Source: Protonemura montana (Eukaryota > Arthropoda > Insecta > Plecoptera > Nemouridae). From it: a DNA stretch of 64,000 nt. Below the pieces are notes generated by a model, which saw only the letters and a program-made list of their open reading frames with translations, was not told the origin of the DNA and made no database searches. Made by a program: the position numbers and the translations under genes. Below are positions 26,532 through 39,371 of this stretch, piece by piece. Numbering within the stretch: position 1 is the stretch's first letter; every line of letters starts with the position of its first letter. The stretch covers positions 12,203,021-12,267,020 of the forward strand of contig OX387602.1 in the NCBI GenBank assembly GCA_947568835.1, written 5' to 3'.

Positions 26532-29500
26532 ATGATGGAGACCGTTGAGGAGGAGATAGTTGATTCAATGGTCACGGACTCAGATCTGATAACACCTGTT
26601 AATGGGGGTTATATGTTTTCATTGGATACCACGAATGGGCTTACAGCCACTGGTAAATTTGATCTTGTATATTATTGTAAACATACATTTATATTTACAA
26701 TATTGTTGATTGACCTAGTGATTCTATCTCAACCCTTAAAACTTTTACTTTCAGTTGATGGCAACGCCACCTACGTAACTTTGCCCTTGCATTTGTTGCA
26801 AGATCAGACATCGCTAGATGGAGGTCATATATCTGTTTATTTGAACTCCAACCAACTTACGTTATTGTCTGGAGGCACACAATTGTCAACTGAGCAAGCA
26901 TCTGAAGGAGACGGCCAGCTTATTTTGGATACTGGTGAAGGAACCAACACTGATGAACTAAATGCCGGTGTTGAGGTTGATGTGCAGGGAATCGATCTAT
27001 CTACGTTAGAGTTTTCTAATCTGGGAGATGGAGAAAATATACTCTGCATTGAAGAAGCAGATGGAAACCTTGTCCAAGACAGATCTGGTGATGGGTCCTA
27101 TCATTTTGTTGAATTGGGCCATTGTGATACTAAATACCAAGCATCTTTATTAAATTCATATAAAGCACTGAAAGAGAATCAAGTCAATGTTGCTAGAAGA
27201 GGACCTGGTAGACCAAAAAAGGATAATGCTGATGTAATCGACCCTCCAATTGGAAAGGTACATAAAGAAATAACCCAAAACTAAAGCCAATAGTAATATT
27301 GATTCCTGCAATTTATTGTACTATTGTGTTTGCAGGGTCCCTACAAATGTGAAATCTGTAACAAAGATTTCCCCTTGTGGACTCAGTTGAAAAAACACAA
27401 CAAAATCCACTCAAACGACAAGCCACATCGATGCAATCAGTGCTCATCTTCGTTCAACGTTGAGGTAAGGCTTTATCCAAGTTAATCTAAGTCACAATCC
27501 AACATTTGATGGAATTATTGCTGTCATTAGACCCAGGAGTGTATCTTCAGGTGCATTATTTCATTTCAAAAATTGAGTTTCCGCCAACCAGAAGTGATAT
27601 TTTTTATTATGGCTGATTGAACCATAATTCAAGAATCTTGTTGAAGCACCATGCTGTAAGAAACAAAATCAACCTTTACTGCATCCTTTTGGCACTGACC
27701 ACGATAATTCATCTAGCTTGAACTTGATCTATGAGTTGAGAATGTTTTAAAACTGATTCTTAAATCTAGACCAAACGACCACATGCTCTGAGAAATTCAT
27801 CATTTAAATCCTACCCACGTCAGTCTACATCCTCAGTTGAGACATGTTTGCATAGATGGCTGACACTTCTACCTTTCTACTCTGATTTTAGAGCAACCTG
27901 ACGCTGCATATGGCTATACACAACACGGGTGATCCACGCTGCCCAGAGTGCCACAAACCATTTGCCCGCGTTGCCAGCCTGAAGGCTCATGTCAAACTGC
28001 ACGAAAAGGAGGAGAGCGTGTTTTGCTCAGAATGCGGTGACGAGTTCACCACCCTGCAGCAGCTAGAACACCACAAGAAAGAACATCTCGACGAATGGGT
28101 GCAGAGCACCCGTGTCCACCAGTGCCGTCAGTGCCAGCGCCAGTACACGCGAGCGTCTGCGTACCGGGAGCACATGAAGGAACATCACAGGGTGAAAGCG
28201 TCTTTGGTTCACAAGTATCATAAACGAAACATTGATCGGAGCGCTTTCTCGCACAAGTGCGATGCCTGTGATAAATTTTTTCAAAAGCCGAGCCAGTTGA
28301 TTCGCCATAAGAGAATCCACACGGGAGAGCGTCCATACGCGTGCCTGATTTGTTCCAAAACATTCAATCAGAAGGGCTCGTTACACATTCACATGTGCAA
28401 GCATAATGGGTATAAGCCATTTCCATGTGAATTTTGTCAAGCTGCTTTTAGTCAAAAGGGAAACCTACGTGCTCACATTGCTCGTGTGCATGCGATCCCG
28501 AATTCAGGCGAAGAAGTGTACAGCTGTGCAGAGTGTACTTGTGTCTTCAAGAAACTCGGGAGCTTGAATTCTCACATGAGTCGCAGTCACGGCACTGAGG
28601 AACAGCTGAAGAATAGAAACACCAACGAGGATGTGAGTAAAAGAAAATAAGTTGTCTAGCCAGTACTTTATAATTGCTATTACACTATCAAATTACAATT
28701 AAAGCCTGGTTTTGCTGATTTAAAATCTAGTCTAAAATTTTTGAAACTATCAAAAGTTAGTTTATTTTCTTATTTAGAATTAGTTGAAGGAACTTAGTCT
28801 TATACATCTATAATGCTATTCTTATATTTATACCTATTTTTTTATTTTATTACTGTTAATTCATGAATAGAAATTTTACTAGTTTTCATCAAAAATATAC
28901 TATTAGCAGACAGACTAACTGAAAAGGGTCAGCTTGATTCTAAAGGAGCACTTTTGATTGCTTACAGATGAGCATGGCTGCAAATGTGAATGCAACTCTA
29001 GCCGAGTTAGCTGCACTCGAAGGCAAAAATTCTCAGCAAGATGCTGAAGACATTCTTCAACAAGCATTAGTGAACAGCGGTCTTGGCAGCAACCGCAAGC
29101 AAACGCCTGCCCTTTTTGGCAACCAGCAAGTAAAGAAAGAATCTGAATTAAAGGTAGAAAAGAACGGGCTGGGCACGATATTGCTCCTCTCCGACATCGG
29201 TCTCGACGGCGTGATGCGGCGTTACAACATTGGTACTCGAACTGTAGGCAAAATTCGCTGGCTTGAGTGCTCCTACTGCAGCAAAGAGTTCAAAAAACCT
29301 TCCGACGTCGTCCGCCACATTCGCGTCCATACCCACGAACGGCCGTACAAATGCGACCGTTGCTCGCGTTCGTTTGCCGTCAAGTCTACGCTCACCGCCC
29401 ACCAAAGAACGCATACCGGGCAGAAGGACCACGTCTGCACCATTTGCACAAAAACTTTCACTTCGGCAAGCAGCTTGAAAGTGCACCAGAGAATTCACAG

Positions 29501-32500
29501 CGACACTAAACCTTTCACTTGCAACATCTGCGAGCGCAAGTTTCGCACGTCTGGTCACAGAAGAGCCCATTTGATAATCGCACATAAAAATAGGAAGCAA
29601 TCTCGGTCAGTTTTAAAGCCAGTTTCACAGCGGACGGAAGTCAATGATTTCGTGGATGTTCCTCTGCAGGAGCCAATTGTGATTACAGATAATGGAACTC
29701 TAGTACAATTTAGCAAGAAGGTGAAAAACTTCTTACCTGGTGATACAATCAGTTTGGAGCGTCCCTACAAGTGCTTAATATGTTCGCTAGCATTCAGAAA
29801 ATCCAGTCATCTTATACAGCACACAAGAATGCACACGGGAGAGAGACCGTACCAGTGTTTGCAGTGCAGTAAAAGGTTCCTTACAAATGGCATTCTCAAA
29901 ATTCATATGCGGTCTCATGCTGGTGTTAGACCGTATAAATGCGACGAATGCCAAAGACTTTTCTCGACTAATGGAAGTCTGAAGCGTCACATGGCTACAC
30001 ACAGTACGGTGCGTCCTTTTATGTGCCCGTACTGCCACAAAACGTTCAAGTCTTCTATCTGCACGCGCAAACACATGAAGACTCATGTCAGTGAGTTGGC
30101 TCAACAGGTATGGCTAAAATCTGAGAGAATCAAGAAATTTGGCTTAATTCAATCAACAAAAACTTAAAGACGCACAAAAGATTTTGTGCAAGCAGCTGGG
30201 GCAATATCCATACCTACTGAATAAGAAAGGATAGAGACACAGCCTGAAAGCTGGTCTTCATTGCCTTTGATCATTACCAGTCTTAATTTGCAGATCTGAG
30301 AACAAAATTGTTTTTTCATGCAAACATTTATTCTTGCAGAAGGCCTCCGGTGGGATTGAGATAACTGACGATTCACTTATGGAGAAAGCCGATGGCGGAA
30401 TTGAGAAGCATTTCACCGCTCCTGACTTCACACAGGCATTCTCTGACCAGCCATTCACAGTGGAGACCACAGAAGAAGTTGGATCAGATGGCACTTTCTC
30501 ACATCACCTTCAAGAAGATGGACAAGGTACGTTACAAAAACAAAGCTTTAAGAAAATAATATTTAATTTACACATTTGAAGTGAAGCCATGCTAATGAAC
30601 ACACTACTCTTAAAAGAAATTCACTTACAGGTTCTTCTTAGAGTTGTTCCCTTATTTGACCTTCTCAGTTCCACCAGAAACAACTTTAGAGAATTTCTTG
30701 CTAGTTCTGACTCTAAAAACAGTAACTCTTTTTTGCATACTTTCCATACTTTTTCACCTACAGCTGCTGTTGCTACAACTGCAACATTAATGTTATGTAT
30801 AAAAATTATAGATTATATGCTCGAGACATGCACGGATTCAAGACATGCATCACAGTAAAGAGATTTCTAAAAACCTTTACTTGCTTGCAGATGGGGTAAT
30901 CGACTGCAATGGCCAAAGCAACCGAACGGTAATCACGCACACGCTGCACGCGGATGCTTCCGGCATGATCACGCTACCGCAGCAAGACCACGGCACTTTG
31001 ACGCAGGAAAACATCCGTGAAATCGAGCGGACTCTTAACGAGCAGATCTTTGGCAATAACGGCGCTATGGATGAGACGACCGAAGGACCAGAGAATGACA
31101 GTGACTTGGAATCAACGACTACTGAGGACTTAGCTCGTACTTTGGCTTCCGAACCCAACGAAATCGGTGCTCCAATAACTGCTCAGATTTTAAGCAACAA
31201 AGTCGACCCGTCTGGGAATATCTACGAGTCTTATGGATTTGATTTTTCTACCATTACGATGCAAGTGGGAGAGGTAAGAAATCAAAATCTTAAATTTAGG
31301 AGACCTCCTAATCTGTCAACAACTCCCTTTTATTAACAACTGTAACTTTTCTCACAACCCGAAAAAAACTAAACATTGTGATCATGCCACCTATTTCGTG
31401 ATCCTTACTAATGCTATAAAACAATATTCATGTTCTTCTTCTATTAAAGCCTATGTTATAACCAGATTCTGTTTTTTATTCTATAAGGGCGATGATGTCG
31501 ATGTGATGACGATGGATGAAAACACACTGTCAGCAAACATGGCCATCTTGCTGTCAGGGCAGGCTCAAGAGGGCACGGATATATCAGGGTTTAAGAATAA
31601 GGATTCCAAGGAAGACGACGCGATCGAAGCGGAGGGGAATGAGGTGGATTCGTCGGTGGCAGACAGCGAAAGACCCCATGTGTAAGTAAAAAATTGGTAG
31701 CTAAAAATCAGGCTTTTCTGTCCTGAGTATTGATTGATTTTTTCCTTAGTTTATTTAAAAATTACGTATAAAGGTTATTTGAACAACTAATGTAAGAGAT
31801 GATTTAATTAAGAAAAGCATACTGTTCCGCTGAAATGAAATTCCCTTTTTGTGGGTTTTTGGGTAGTAAATAGTAATCTTGATTTCCTGCTGCAGATGTA
31901 TGATATGCCAAAGAGGCTTTAAAAAGTCTAGTCATCTAAAGGCTCATTTGATGACACACAACAAGCAAGTTGTGTACTCTTGCGAGACATGCAGCAAGAA
32001 ATTTTTCAGCATGAAGACGTTAAAGGTATGTTTGAATCGGCAGCTTTCAGTAAATGTTATAATTCTTGGGATGGGAAGCCATTAGATGTCTTCGGTTGCA
32101 TAAACTGGATCCACATAAAAGGTCTCCTTATCCTGCCAAGTTGAAGCATTTTTGCCATAGGACAACATTCCTGGTATTTTTATTCACTAGTGCCAGTGGA
32201 TTCAATTCATTTTTTGTGGACGCCTTGAACATAATTTCCTAGACCACATACTGACAATGGATCGACCATCCTTTCTCTTCAGCTTAATGATTTTACTTAG
32301 AGACCCTGTACTTACAAATATTTTCACCTGGTTTGTTTTTATATTGTTTAGTATTGCTCACTGTTCATGGAGTCTTTCACATTACAGGAATTTACTTGAA
32401 TAAAAGTAGGAAAACATTGTTATTAGCTTCGTTCTTTTGAGTTAGTCTAGATCAGATAACATTAAAAGAGAGAAACTGAGGTAACCAGGAACCAAACGAG

Positions 32501-35193
32501 GGATATAACTCCCAACTCCCAATCCCCTTCAAGTCAAGAAACATAGCTATGAACTTAAGATCACCTTTGTAACCGATATAAAACTGTGGTCCAACCATAT
32601 ACAGCAACATGATCCAGATTGCAATTTCCAGGGCAAATAATCTCAAGTTAAATCCGTTGTCCGTTGCTTCCACAGAGCCACCAGCGGACGCACTGCGAGA
32701 AGGAGTTTGCCTGCCAGCTGTGCAGCGCAAGGTTAACGACTAACGGCTCGCTGATCCGTCATATGGCCGTTCATAGCAGCGCCAAGCCGTTGAAATGCTC
32801 TATCTGTACCGAGTGGTTTCGGACACCTGTCGAGTTGCGCAAGCACATTGGGGTGAGGACAGACAGCACCAAAAATAATTGTGCAATCTTCGATAAAGAC
32901 GTGCCACTCGGCACTATGGGCTTGATTCAAACTGGGTTACTTAAGTTACTAGACATTTCACTCCCTACTTAGGAAAGTCCCACCTACTGGAACGTGTTTG
33001 CAAAGCTCCAGTCACTTTGCTACAGGTAGATAGAATATTGAAATAGTTAGGATGAATCACTGTAATTAAGCACTTTTAACAGGACTCATCATTCCATTTA
33101 CTGAAATCTATTGAACAAGGGTGCAATAGCTGGAACAAATAACTATAATTAATAATTACACTAACAACACTTACACTAACAACACTTACACTAACAACAC
33201 TTACACTAACTGTGTTATTCTAACAGCTGCACGAGCCACGCGAGACTCAAGGTCGTGTAATCGCAAAGGAGGCAGCTGAAGAGACGCCGACGGCGCCTTA
33301 CCCGCGGTTCCGTAAGCGCAGCTCCATCATCCGATTGACAGCAGAACAGACAGAGACGCTGGCACGACAGTCAGCGCAGGAGGCGGTTTCAGTGTCAGAG
33401 CAGGTTCTCATCGCATCTGCTGCTGAGGCAAACCGCATAAGCGAGCTCAAGGTGAACAAATTTTTTTTTTTTCGGCATCAGGTCTTTGTAATCCGACAGC
33501 TTAACATCCCGTAGGCAATGCAAGGACAGTTCGAAAAGTGGCATTTAGACAGATCTGTGTTTGGAACTAAGAATTAGGTATTAATTAGGCCTCACCAATC
33601 TTCATATCAATGAATCATATAAATAGAGAGTCCTAAAATTCCCTTTTGTCATTATTAAATCAAATCAATTTAAGCAAACAAAAGAAATTTGCCAAGTCAG
33701 AAAAATAACCAAGTCAGCTTACAGTCACGGGCTTGAAGTAATCACCCCTACTTGTTTGTTTGCAGGACCCTGACCAGCAGTACAGCCTAGAGCCGCTTCA
33801 CCCCAACCAGTGCAAATACTGTCCAAAAAGTTTCCGCAAGCCGTCCGACCTCGTGCGGCACGTGCGCATACATACCGGGGAGCGCCCTTATAAGTGCACG
33901 TGCTGCAACAAGTGCTTCACGGTCAAGTCGACACTGGACAGTCACTTGAAGACGCACACAGGCAGCAAGAGCTTCACATGCCACGTTTGCAGCTGCGTTT
34001 TCTCCACCAAGGGCAGCCTCAAGGTGCACATGCGTCTACACACGGGTGCCAAGCCTTTCAAGTGCCCGCTGTGTGAACAGAAGTTCCGTACGTCTGGCCA
34101 CAGGAAAGCGCATCTCATGGTGCACGTCAAGGATGCCAGTAAGAAGGAGGTGTCGTCAGTGCTGTCTCAGCGGATAGCCGCTCGGCACCCCAAGCGAATA
34201 AAGCCGCCACCTCCACCACAGCCGCCCACAGAGATTCAATCGGCTGTCGTGGCGCAGAATGGCAGCTTGGACGAGCTTGCGACATACTTTTCACCAGTCG
34301 AAGCATTCTTTGGGCCAGCGGATGTAGCAGGCTTCCAGCTGCAGCTCACGGATAACGCCAACGTTCACATCTCTACCGGCGTAGAGGCAACGGGGAGCCT
34401 GATACCAACTACGCGGTCGGTGCAAATCGACGAAGCGCTTTTGCAGCAGCTGCAAAGCTCCAACATAATCTTTCAGACTGCTGGGCCAGACGTGGGTTCG
34501 GGCAACGTTATCAACATGGGAGAGGTGAATGGGAACTTACGCTACGAGATACATACTGATGAACACGGTCAGATAATAAACATCCAGCCGATGCAGGATG
34601 ACGGTTTGGTCGGCAATATCACGTTCAACTTTGGCGAAGAGTTGAACATTGCTGTCAACGAAGAACAGCAGGAATCAAAGCCCATGAAGTTCCGGGTTGT
34701 GGAAGGCAACGATATGGGAAAGTCTTACGTCACTGTTCCTGCCAAGAAGAAGAAGGCAAACGAAGGGGACGAGGATTTCTCGCCGCATCACGAATGCGAG
34801 TCTTGCGGCAAACAATTTTTCAAGCCAAGTCAGCTGGAACGGCATAAACGAGTACACACCGGAGAAAGACCCTTCCAGTGTAATCTGTGCGAAAAAGCGT
34901 TCACCCAAAAAAACTCTTTGATGGCTCATGTTAAAAGTCACACAGGTGATAAGCCTCACAAGTGTACATTATGTAACTACTCGTCCACTCAACGAGGAAA
35001 CCTAAAGACCCACATGAGAAGGGCCCATCAGTTCAGTGCTATTTTACTAAAGAACCAGAAGATAGGTAAGAGTTTATCTAGTGTGAAAGACGTATCGAGT
35101 GAATTGAATATCGACTCTGAAGTGAAATCACTGGATTTAGATTTTGTAGCAGAGTTGTTTCCTCAAATACGACATCCAAACAGTTTTAAATGA
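26532..35193 (+). CDS. ZNF236: ZNF236-like protein with 28 C2H2 zinc fingers
   Basis: This is a predicted nuclear DNA-binding transcription regulator. Coding exons, by eye from GT-AG sites with matching phases: 26532-26652, 26755-27257, 27336-27464, 27892-28632, 28968-30107, 30340-30526, 30891-31273, 31488-31681, 31896-32025, 32676-32852, 33227-33451, 33766-35193. They join without a stop to about 1,785 residues, close to vertebrate ZNF236. An acidic N-terminus and a GPGRPKK AT-hook-like motif are followed by fingers 1-9 (exons 3-4), 10-17 (exon 5), 18-21 (exons 9-11) and 22-28 (exon 12). Acidic spacers separate the clusters. The [19 protein letters not shown] finger and the RISELK segment resemble ZNF236. 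Fingers 2, 19 and 21 are completed only across splice junctions. The frame stays open upstream of the first ATG to an acceptor at 26,487, so an additional 5' exon may exist. AATAAA lies at 35,322. Orthology is inferred from recall. Confidence 0.92.
33156..33210. repeat. 15-bp tandem repeat in an intron of the zinc-finger gene
   Basis: About 3.7 copies of ACTAACAACACTTAC end shortly before the acceptor of the eleventh coding exon at 33,227. It is a minisatellite with no coding content. Confidence 0.85.
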
Positions 35194-36326
35194 GCTTCTG
35201 TGATTACCGTTCAAAGTCTCTTGTAGGGAGACATCAATTCAATATTTTCCCCACCGTTTCGTTCCACAGGGTTAAAAACACTACAGTTAAATGGTCAAAA
35301 CGATTTTGGTCTCATATATGGAATAAACATAATATGTTCGTGAAACAAAGGCTTATTTATTTTGTTGTGAACCTCGAAGCATATTATGTACCTAAAAAAT
35401 TATAAAATTGTGAAATAATTTCTTTCTTGTAACTTTCATCATTCTCACTTTTCAGCAGAGGAAGTTCACAAGGGCTATGAAAGAGGTTTGCTGTGATTAA
35501 CGCACTTTGTGAGATTGTGGAATTGTGTAAAATGCCATGATGAGTGAGACACTGCCTATTTTATCCAATTTCATTACATTACATTAAAAGAAAGCTTCTG
35601 AAGAGACAGAAAATGTACAGAAATCAAACGATTTACATCTAATCCTGATCATGGGCGTCCGGAGGGGGGTGCAAGGGGGTGCACTTGCACCCCCCTGGAA
35701 ATAACATTCGCCGTCGCCTCTGTGCAGGACATTCCGTAACAGGGTGCTTGTTTCGCTCCACGCAACGAAATCAATTTTTAATTTTTGCTGGCAGCGAACA
35801 AAGTATTGGTCCAGGTTTCTTATTTCAAAAGAATCGGTAAGCTCACACCTTGTTTTTGACGGCTATCTTGCAGACACGAAACTCCGCGCCCATCCAGAGC
35901 CGAATTACTCATTTCGCTGTAGTGCTGGTCGCCGCGAAACATGTCCACTGGTTAAAATTTAACTCGGCAGTTAAAAAAGCAGAAAAATCTCTCTGTGTTT
36001 GATGTTCCAGGACTGCAAGATAGGCTCTAGCAGACTGGAGTTCACTGATCTGGCTGATCTCTGAAATATGATCGCTGCTCTGGCGCCTCTGATCGCTGAT
36101 ATCATAAGGGAGCATGCATGTAATGCAAAATGTCTCCTGCAATTTAATTTGACCTTTAAATTGTGGTTATTGAAGTTATTTTTCCCGTATCGACTTCGAC
36201 ATTAAAACATTGAAATGGTATTTGATGAGCGTAGCGAGCGAAACAATCCAACCCCAGTTGCAATTTAAATCTATGCTTTAAATCATTTCACATGGTTGTC
36301 AGATTTTGAATTTGACTTCTGAAAAA

Positions 36327-36726
36327 TGGGTGACCATCATACACATGACCAGTTCTGTTCGCGAGAGAGGTTAGAGGGTTGAAAGTTAGTTCAGCAACTT
36401 AACTCGCCTTGCTTATCAACCTCTCGACAGCATGGATTTGTGGAGGAATCCAGTGGTTCGAGTTGTACCGTCCTTCAATTTTTTCAATTGCTGTCAATTG
36501 TTCACTTGTTCAATTGCGGAGGGGACGTTAAGCCAGTGGTCCCGTTGGTGCTCGTCAAAAGGAGTAGACCACATGCACCGGGTTTCTCCTCCTCCCTTCT
36601 TAATTAGGAAGGTAAATCATCATTCTCATCATCACTCACTCATTTACCGGCACTATTAGACCAGTGCCACATTGTCTGTTGTCAAAACAGTGCGTTGTTA
36701 AACGTCACTAATCAATCAATCAATCT
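36327..36726 (+). mobile_element. 5S-rRNA-derived SINE, 5'-truncated copy
   Basis: It begins inside the 5S-like head at GGGTGACCATC, shares about 150 bp with the copy at 37,445-37,672, and continues into a tail with ACCAGTGCCACATTG. It ends in an (AATC)n tract typical of a SINE 3' end. The tail recurs at 51,206-51,256. Confidence 0.7.
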
Positions 36727-37444
36727 GTAAGATCTGGAAGATCACACTACAACGCCGAAAATATCGTATCTTGTAAAGATTTGCAACAAGTTTTGCAACG
36801 AAAGTCAGAATATCACATATTTTTATCTCCCGATTGGTCCTATTTTGAGGCAATGCCTATGCCTAAAATTCAAAGCTATATTTCATAAAATTGTGTCAAG
36901 TAGCTGCGAACGAATGACGTTGTCAAGAAATTTTGTTTGCCTGTGAAAACTTTGAAGCAACTCGTGGTACGCGTGAGTGCCACGGGACTGCCTATACGTA
37001 CGGTTAATCCAACCATGACTAGTTTCAACTGAAATAATCGTCTAGAACGAGGCGAAAATTTGTCTCTTCGTACCAGGCGAGTAGCCGACAGAAGAGTATC
37101 GCCTGAAACCTACTGCATCGCTGTTCAAGTGACGTCACAACACGTGCTCGATCGACCCAGCCTCCTACTTTTAATCGACTGACGCTCGGCTCCCATTAGC
37201 TGACCGGTTTTCGAAGTGGATGGAGGTGATAACAGCAATGGCGTCCACGGCTGCTATCACAGACCAAACGTTTCCCAGGCATGCAGATGCTAAAGAACTG
37301 CAAATTCTCGTACTTTAATTGCGGATGTTAAATTAGATTTATTTTAACTATGTTAGCATTTGTTAGATGTGAGTGTTCTTGACCAAATCAAGTCACACAG
37401 AGGGTCTAATTGTTACGAACCCTCCTCAAATTGTCACACTGAAC

Positions 37445-37672
37445 GGTTTGGCGTGCTGGAAACACCGATTCTCGTGAGATCACTAACGTTAAGCAACAAT
37501 GCGCTGGGTCAGGTATTGGATGGGTGACCATCATACACATGATCAGTTATGTTCGGGAGAGAGGTTGGTGGAATGAAAGTTAGTTCAGCAACTTCATTAG
37601 CCTTGCTTATCAAACACTCGACTGCATGGATTTGAGGAGGAATTCTGCTGTTCGAGTTGCACTTTCCTGAAA
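37445..37672 (+). mobile_element. 5S-rRNA-derived SINE, 3'-truncated copy
   Basis: The head resembles arthropod 5S rRNA: ATTCTCGTGAGATCAC, then GTTAAGCAACAATGCGC (internal box A region), then TTGGATGGGTGACC (box C region), in the same order and spacing as 5S genes. The body then matches the copy at 36,327. Substitutions throughout rule out a functional 5S gene. The class corresponds to SINE3-type elements that use a 5S internal Pol III promoter. Confidence 0.75.
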
Positions 37673-38762
37673 GCCTACCTGAAAAATACCTAAATTTCAG
37701 CCTAACTTCTCCATTTCTATTCTCACCGTTTTCACAATGCTAATGCCAGTTAAATAAGCAGGTTAAGATGAAAACAGAAGTATCTGATTTGGTATAACCA
37801 TGGGGATGAGTCTCATAAATTAAGTTGGAGATATTAAAACTGACCGTTGGAAGAAATGTTGCCTAAAGTTGTATATGCATTCCCAAGTAAATGTCACAAA
37901 GGAAAGAAATTAGATTCACAGTTTTGTCAAAGGTTGACAAACAAACCGTTTCCTAACTTTTAACTCTTGTTTATTTTTATCTTTTAAAGTTGATGGGTTT
38001 AATGCTTATTGAATGGCAAACACTATAATACGTGTAGGCAATTTTTATTACCAACTCTCCCATCCCTATGGGGTGGTAATACAATACCACCATGTAGCAA
38101 GCGTGTTTACCTTTTTCAGTGCGAAAAGATAAGATATGCTTCAAAAATCATTAATGACGGAAAAATAAAAGATACAATAATTTAAAATCAATATGAACAT
38201 TATATAAAACTCTTATAGATATTAATAAACAAAATAAAATAACGACTGGTCGTCTTCTGGACGCTTCGTCGTTATCATTGCGCGATTAAAGTGCTCAATT
38301 ACACTAGTTTACCCCGAAGTTGGACCCTCTGGAAATCTTCAAACATTAAAAACTAAACACTCTATAAAGGCTTTGTTATTTTATCATTCAAAGGGCAAGT
38401 CAAACATATTCTCTCGTTTAATTTATCAAAATAGTGCCATTTAAACGGAAAACGCTAAATTTGTATTGCATTCATAGAGAGGAAAGGTGAGTGACCATCC
38501 CACCTTTCCAGCGAAAAAATCGCGGCGTAATTCTATGAAACTAGGATCCTACAAGAGTTGAACTTTGCAGGTACCTACTTCCACAAAATTCTCCCTCGTG
38601 ATTCTAATTCCGCGAACAGAATTTTACATGTACCTAATGAAGTTTTAGTTTTCCTACCGGTCGAACCCAACTTTACGTAAGTCAGTTATGTGTCGGGAGC
38701 GACTCAAGTAGGGTGGTTTGTTAGCGCGAGCGTTTTAGTTAAGTGTGTTGATTGTGGGAGTA

Positions 38763-39067
38763 TGGATATACGCAAATTTTTTAGTGCGAGTGTGAAGAGA
38801 AAGGCGAACGATGATGCGCGTGAAATTTCGGACAGCCATGGCAACAGCGATCGCAGTATTGAAAGTGCATGTGCATCTACATCGACGACGGCGTATTCCA
38901 AAAATCCAATACCAGCCTTTGAAACTGAATGTGATCTTGGTCCTCAAGCTGCTTTGGATATTGGCCACTTCGTGAATCAGGACCTAACCGACAAACTGAG
39001 ACACACGCTGGTGACAAAACCCCCTGACGTGCACAGTGGCGGTAGGCGAGTGTTTCGTCCAGACTAG
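38763..39067 (+). pseudogene. hAT transposase N-terminal fragment
   Basis: The frame opens MDIRKFFS, a common start of hAT/ZMYM-like transposases. After a Ser/Thr-rich linker it reads DIGHFVNQDLTDKLRHTL, which resembles the segment preceding the TTF-type zinc finger of such proteins. It stops after about 100 residues, just inside the right end of the element. The TTF finger, the catalytic RNase H-like domain and the dimerisation domain are all missing. The frame is also open upstream to an ATG-like start at about 38,690. Confidence 0.6.
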
Positions 39068-39207
39068 TGTTCATTCAACATATTTAAAACGTGCGATTCT
39101 TCCTCCCCCCCTTCCCCTCCCACCAACCAGTTGAAGCCCTTTTGTCGATATCCTTGGGAGCATTTGCACCCGCCTGGAAAAATCCTGCGGACGCCCATGA
39201 TCCTGAT

Positions 39208-39371
39208 CTACATCTTCGGCAATAAAATTAAAAAATACGGAAAATTTATAATTCTTGGCACCGTTGACTTTATCGCGCATATATTTGAATCGCGAGCGCT
39301 TGGGCTTGTGGGAAGGTCCTACTCCGGATAATCCAATCCGCGGCCCTGATAAAATTGAGAAAAAGTAGAAA
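39208..39371 (+). promoter_or_regulatory. Presumed NCBP3 promoter/5' UTR, abutting a hAT insertion
   Basis: Only about 164 bp separate the hAT target duplication from the NCBP3 start codon, so transcription start and proximal promoter must lie here or inside the transposon. No TATA box stands out. A GC-rich patch (CCGCGGCCC) occurs at about 39,340. The assignment is positional. Confidence 0.4.

Larger units (their letters stand above)
35650..39199 (+). mobile_element. hAT-type DNA transposon, internally decayed
   Basis: The two ends carry the inverted 12-bp repeat CATGGGCGTCCG. The element is flanked by a perfect 8-bp direct repeat, ATCCTGAT, at 35,642-35,649 and 39,200-39,207. An 8-bp duplication and short CA..G termini are hallmarks of the hAT superfamily. 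Inside are a truncated transposase start (38,763-39,067) and two 5S-derived SINE pieces. It is non-autonomous in its present form. It occupies almost the whole gap between the zinc-finger gene and NCBP3. Confidence 0.85.

Noticed and set aside
25299..33210. CRISPR-like arrays from spaced short repeats
   Set aside because: The repeats at 25.3 kb and 33.16 kb are contiguous tandem microsatellites without spacers, and the genome is eukaryotic.
37445..37540. A functional 5S rRNA gene
   Set aside because: Only part of the 5S sequence is present, with many substitutions, and it is fused to SINE body sequence.
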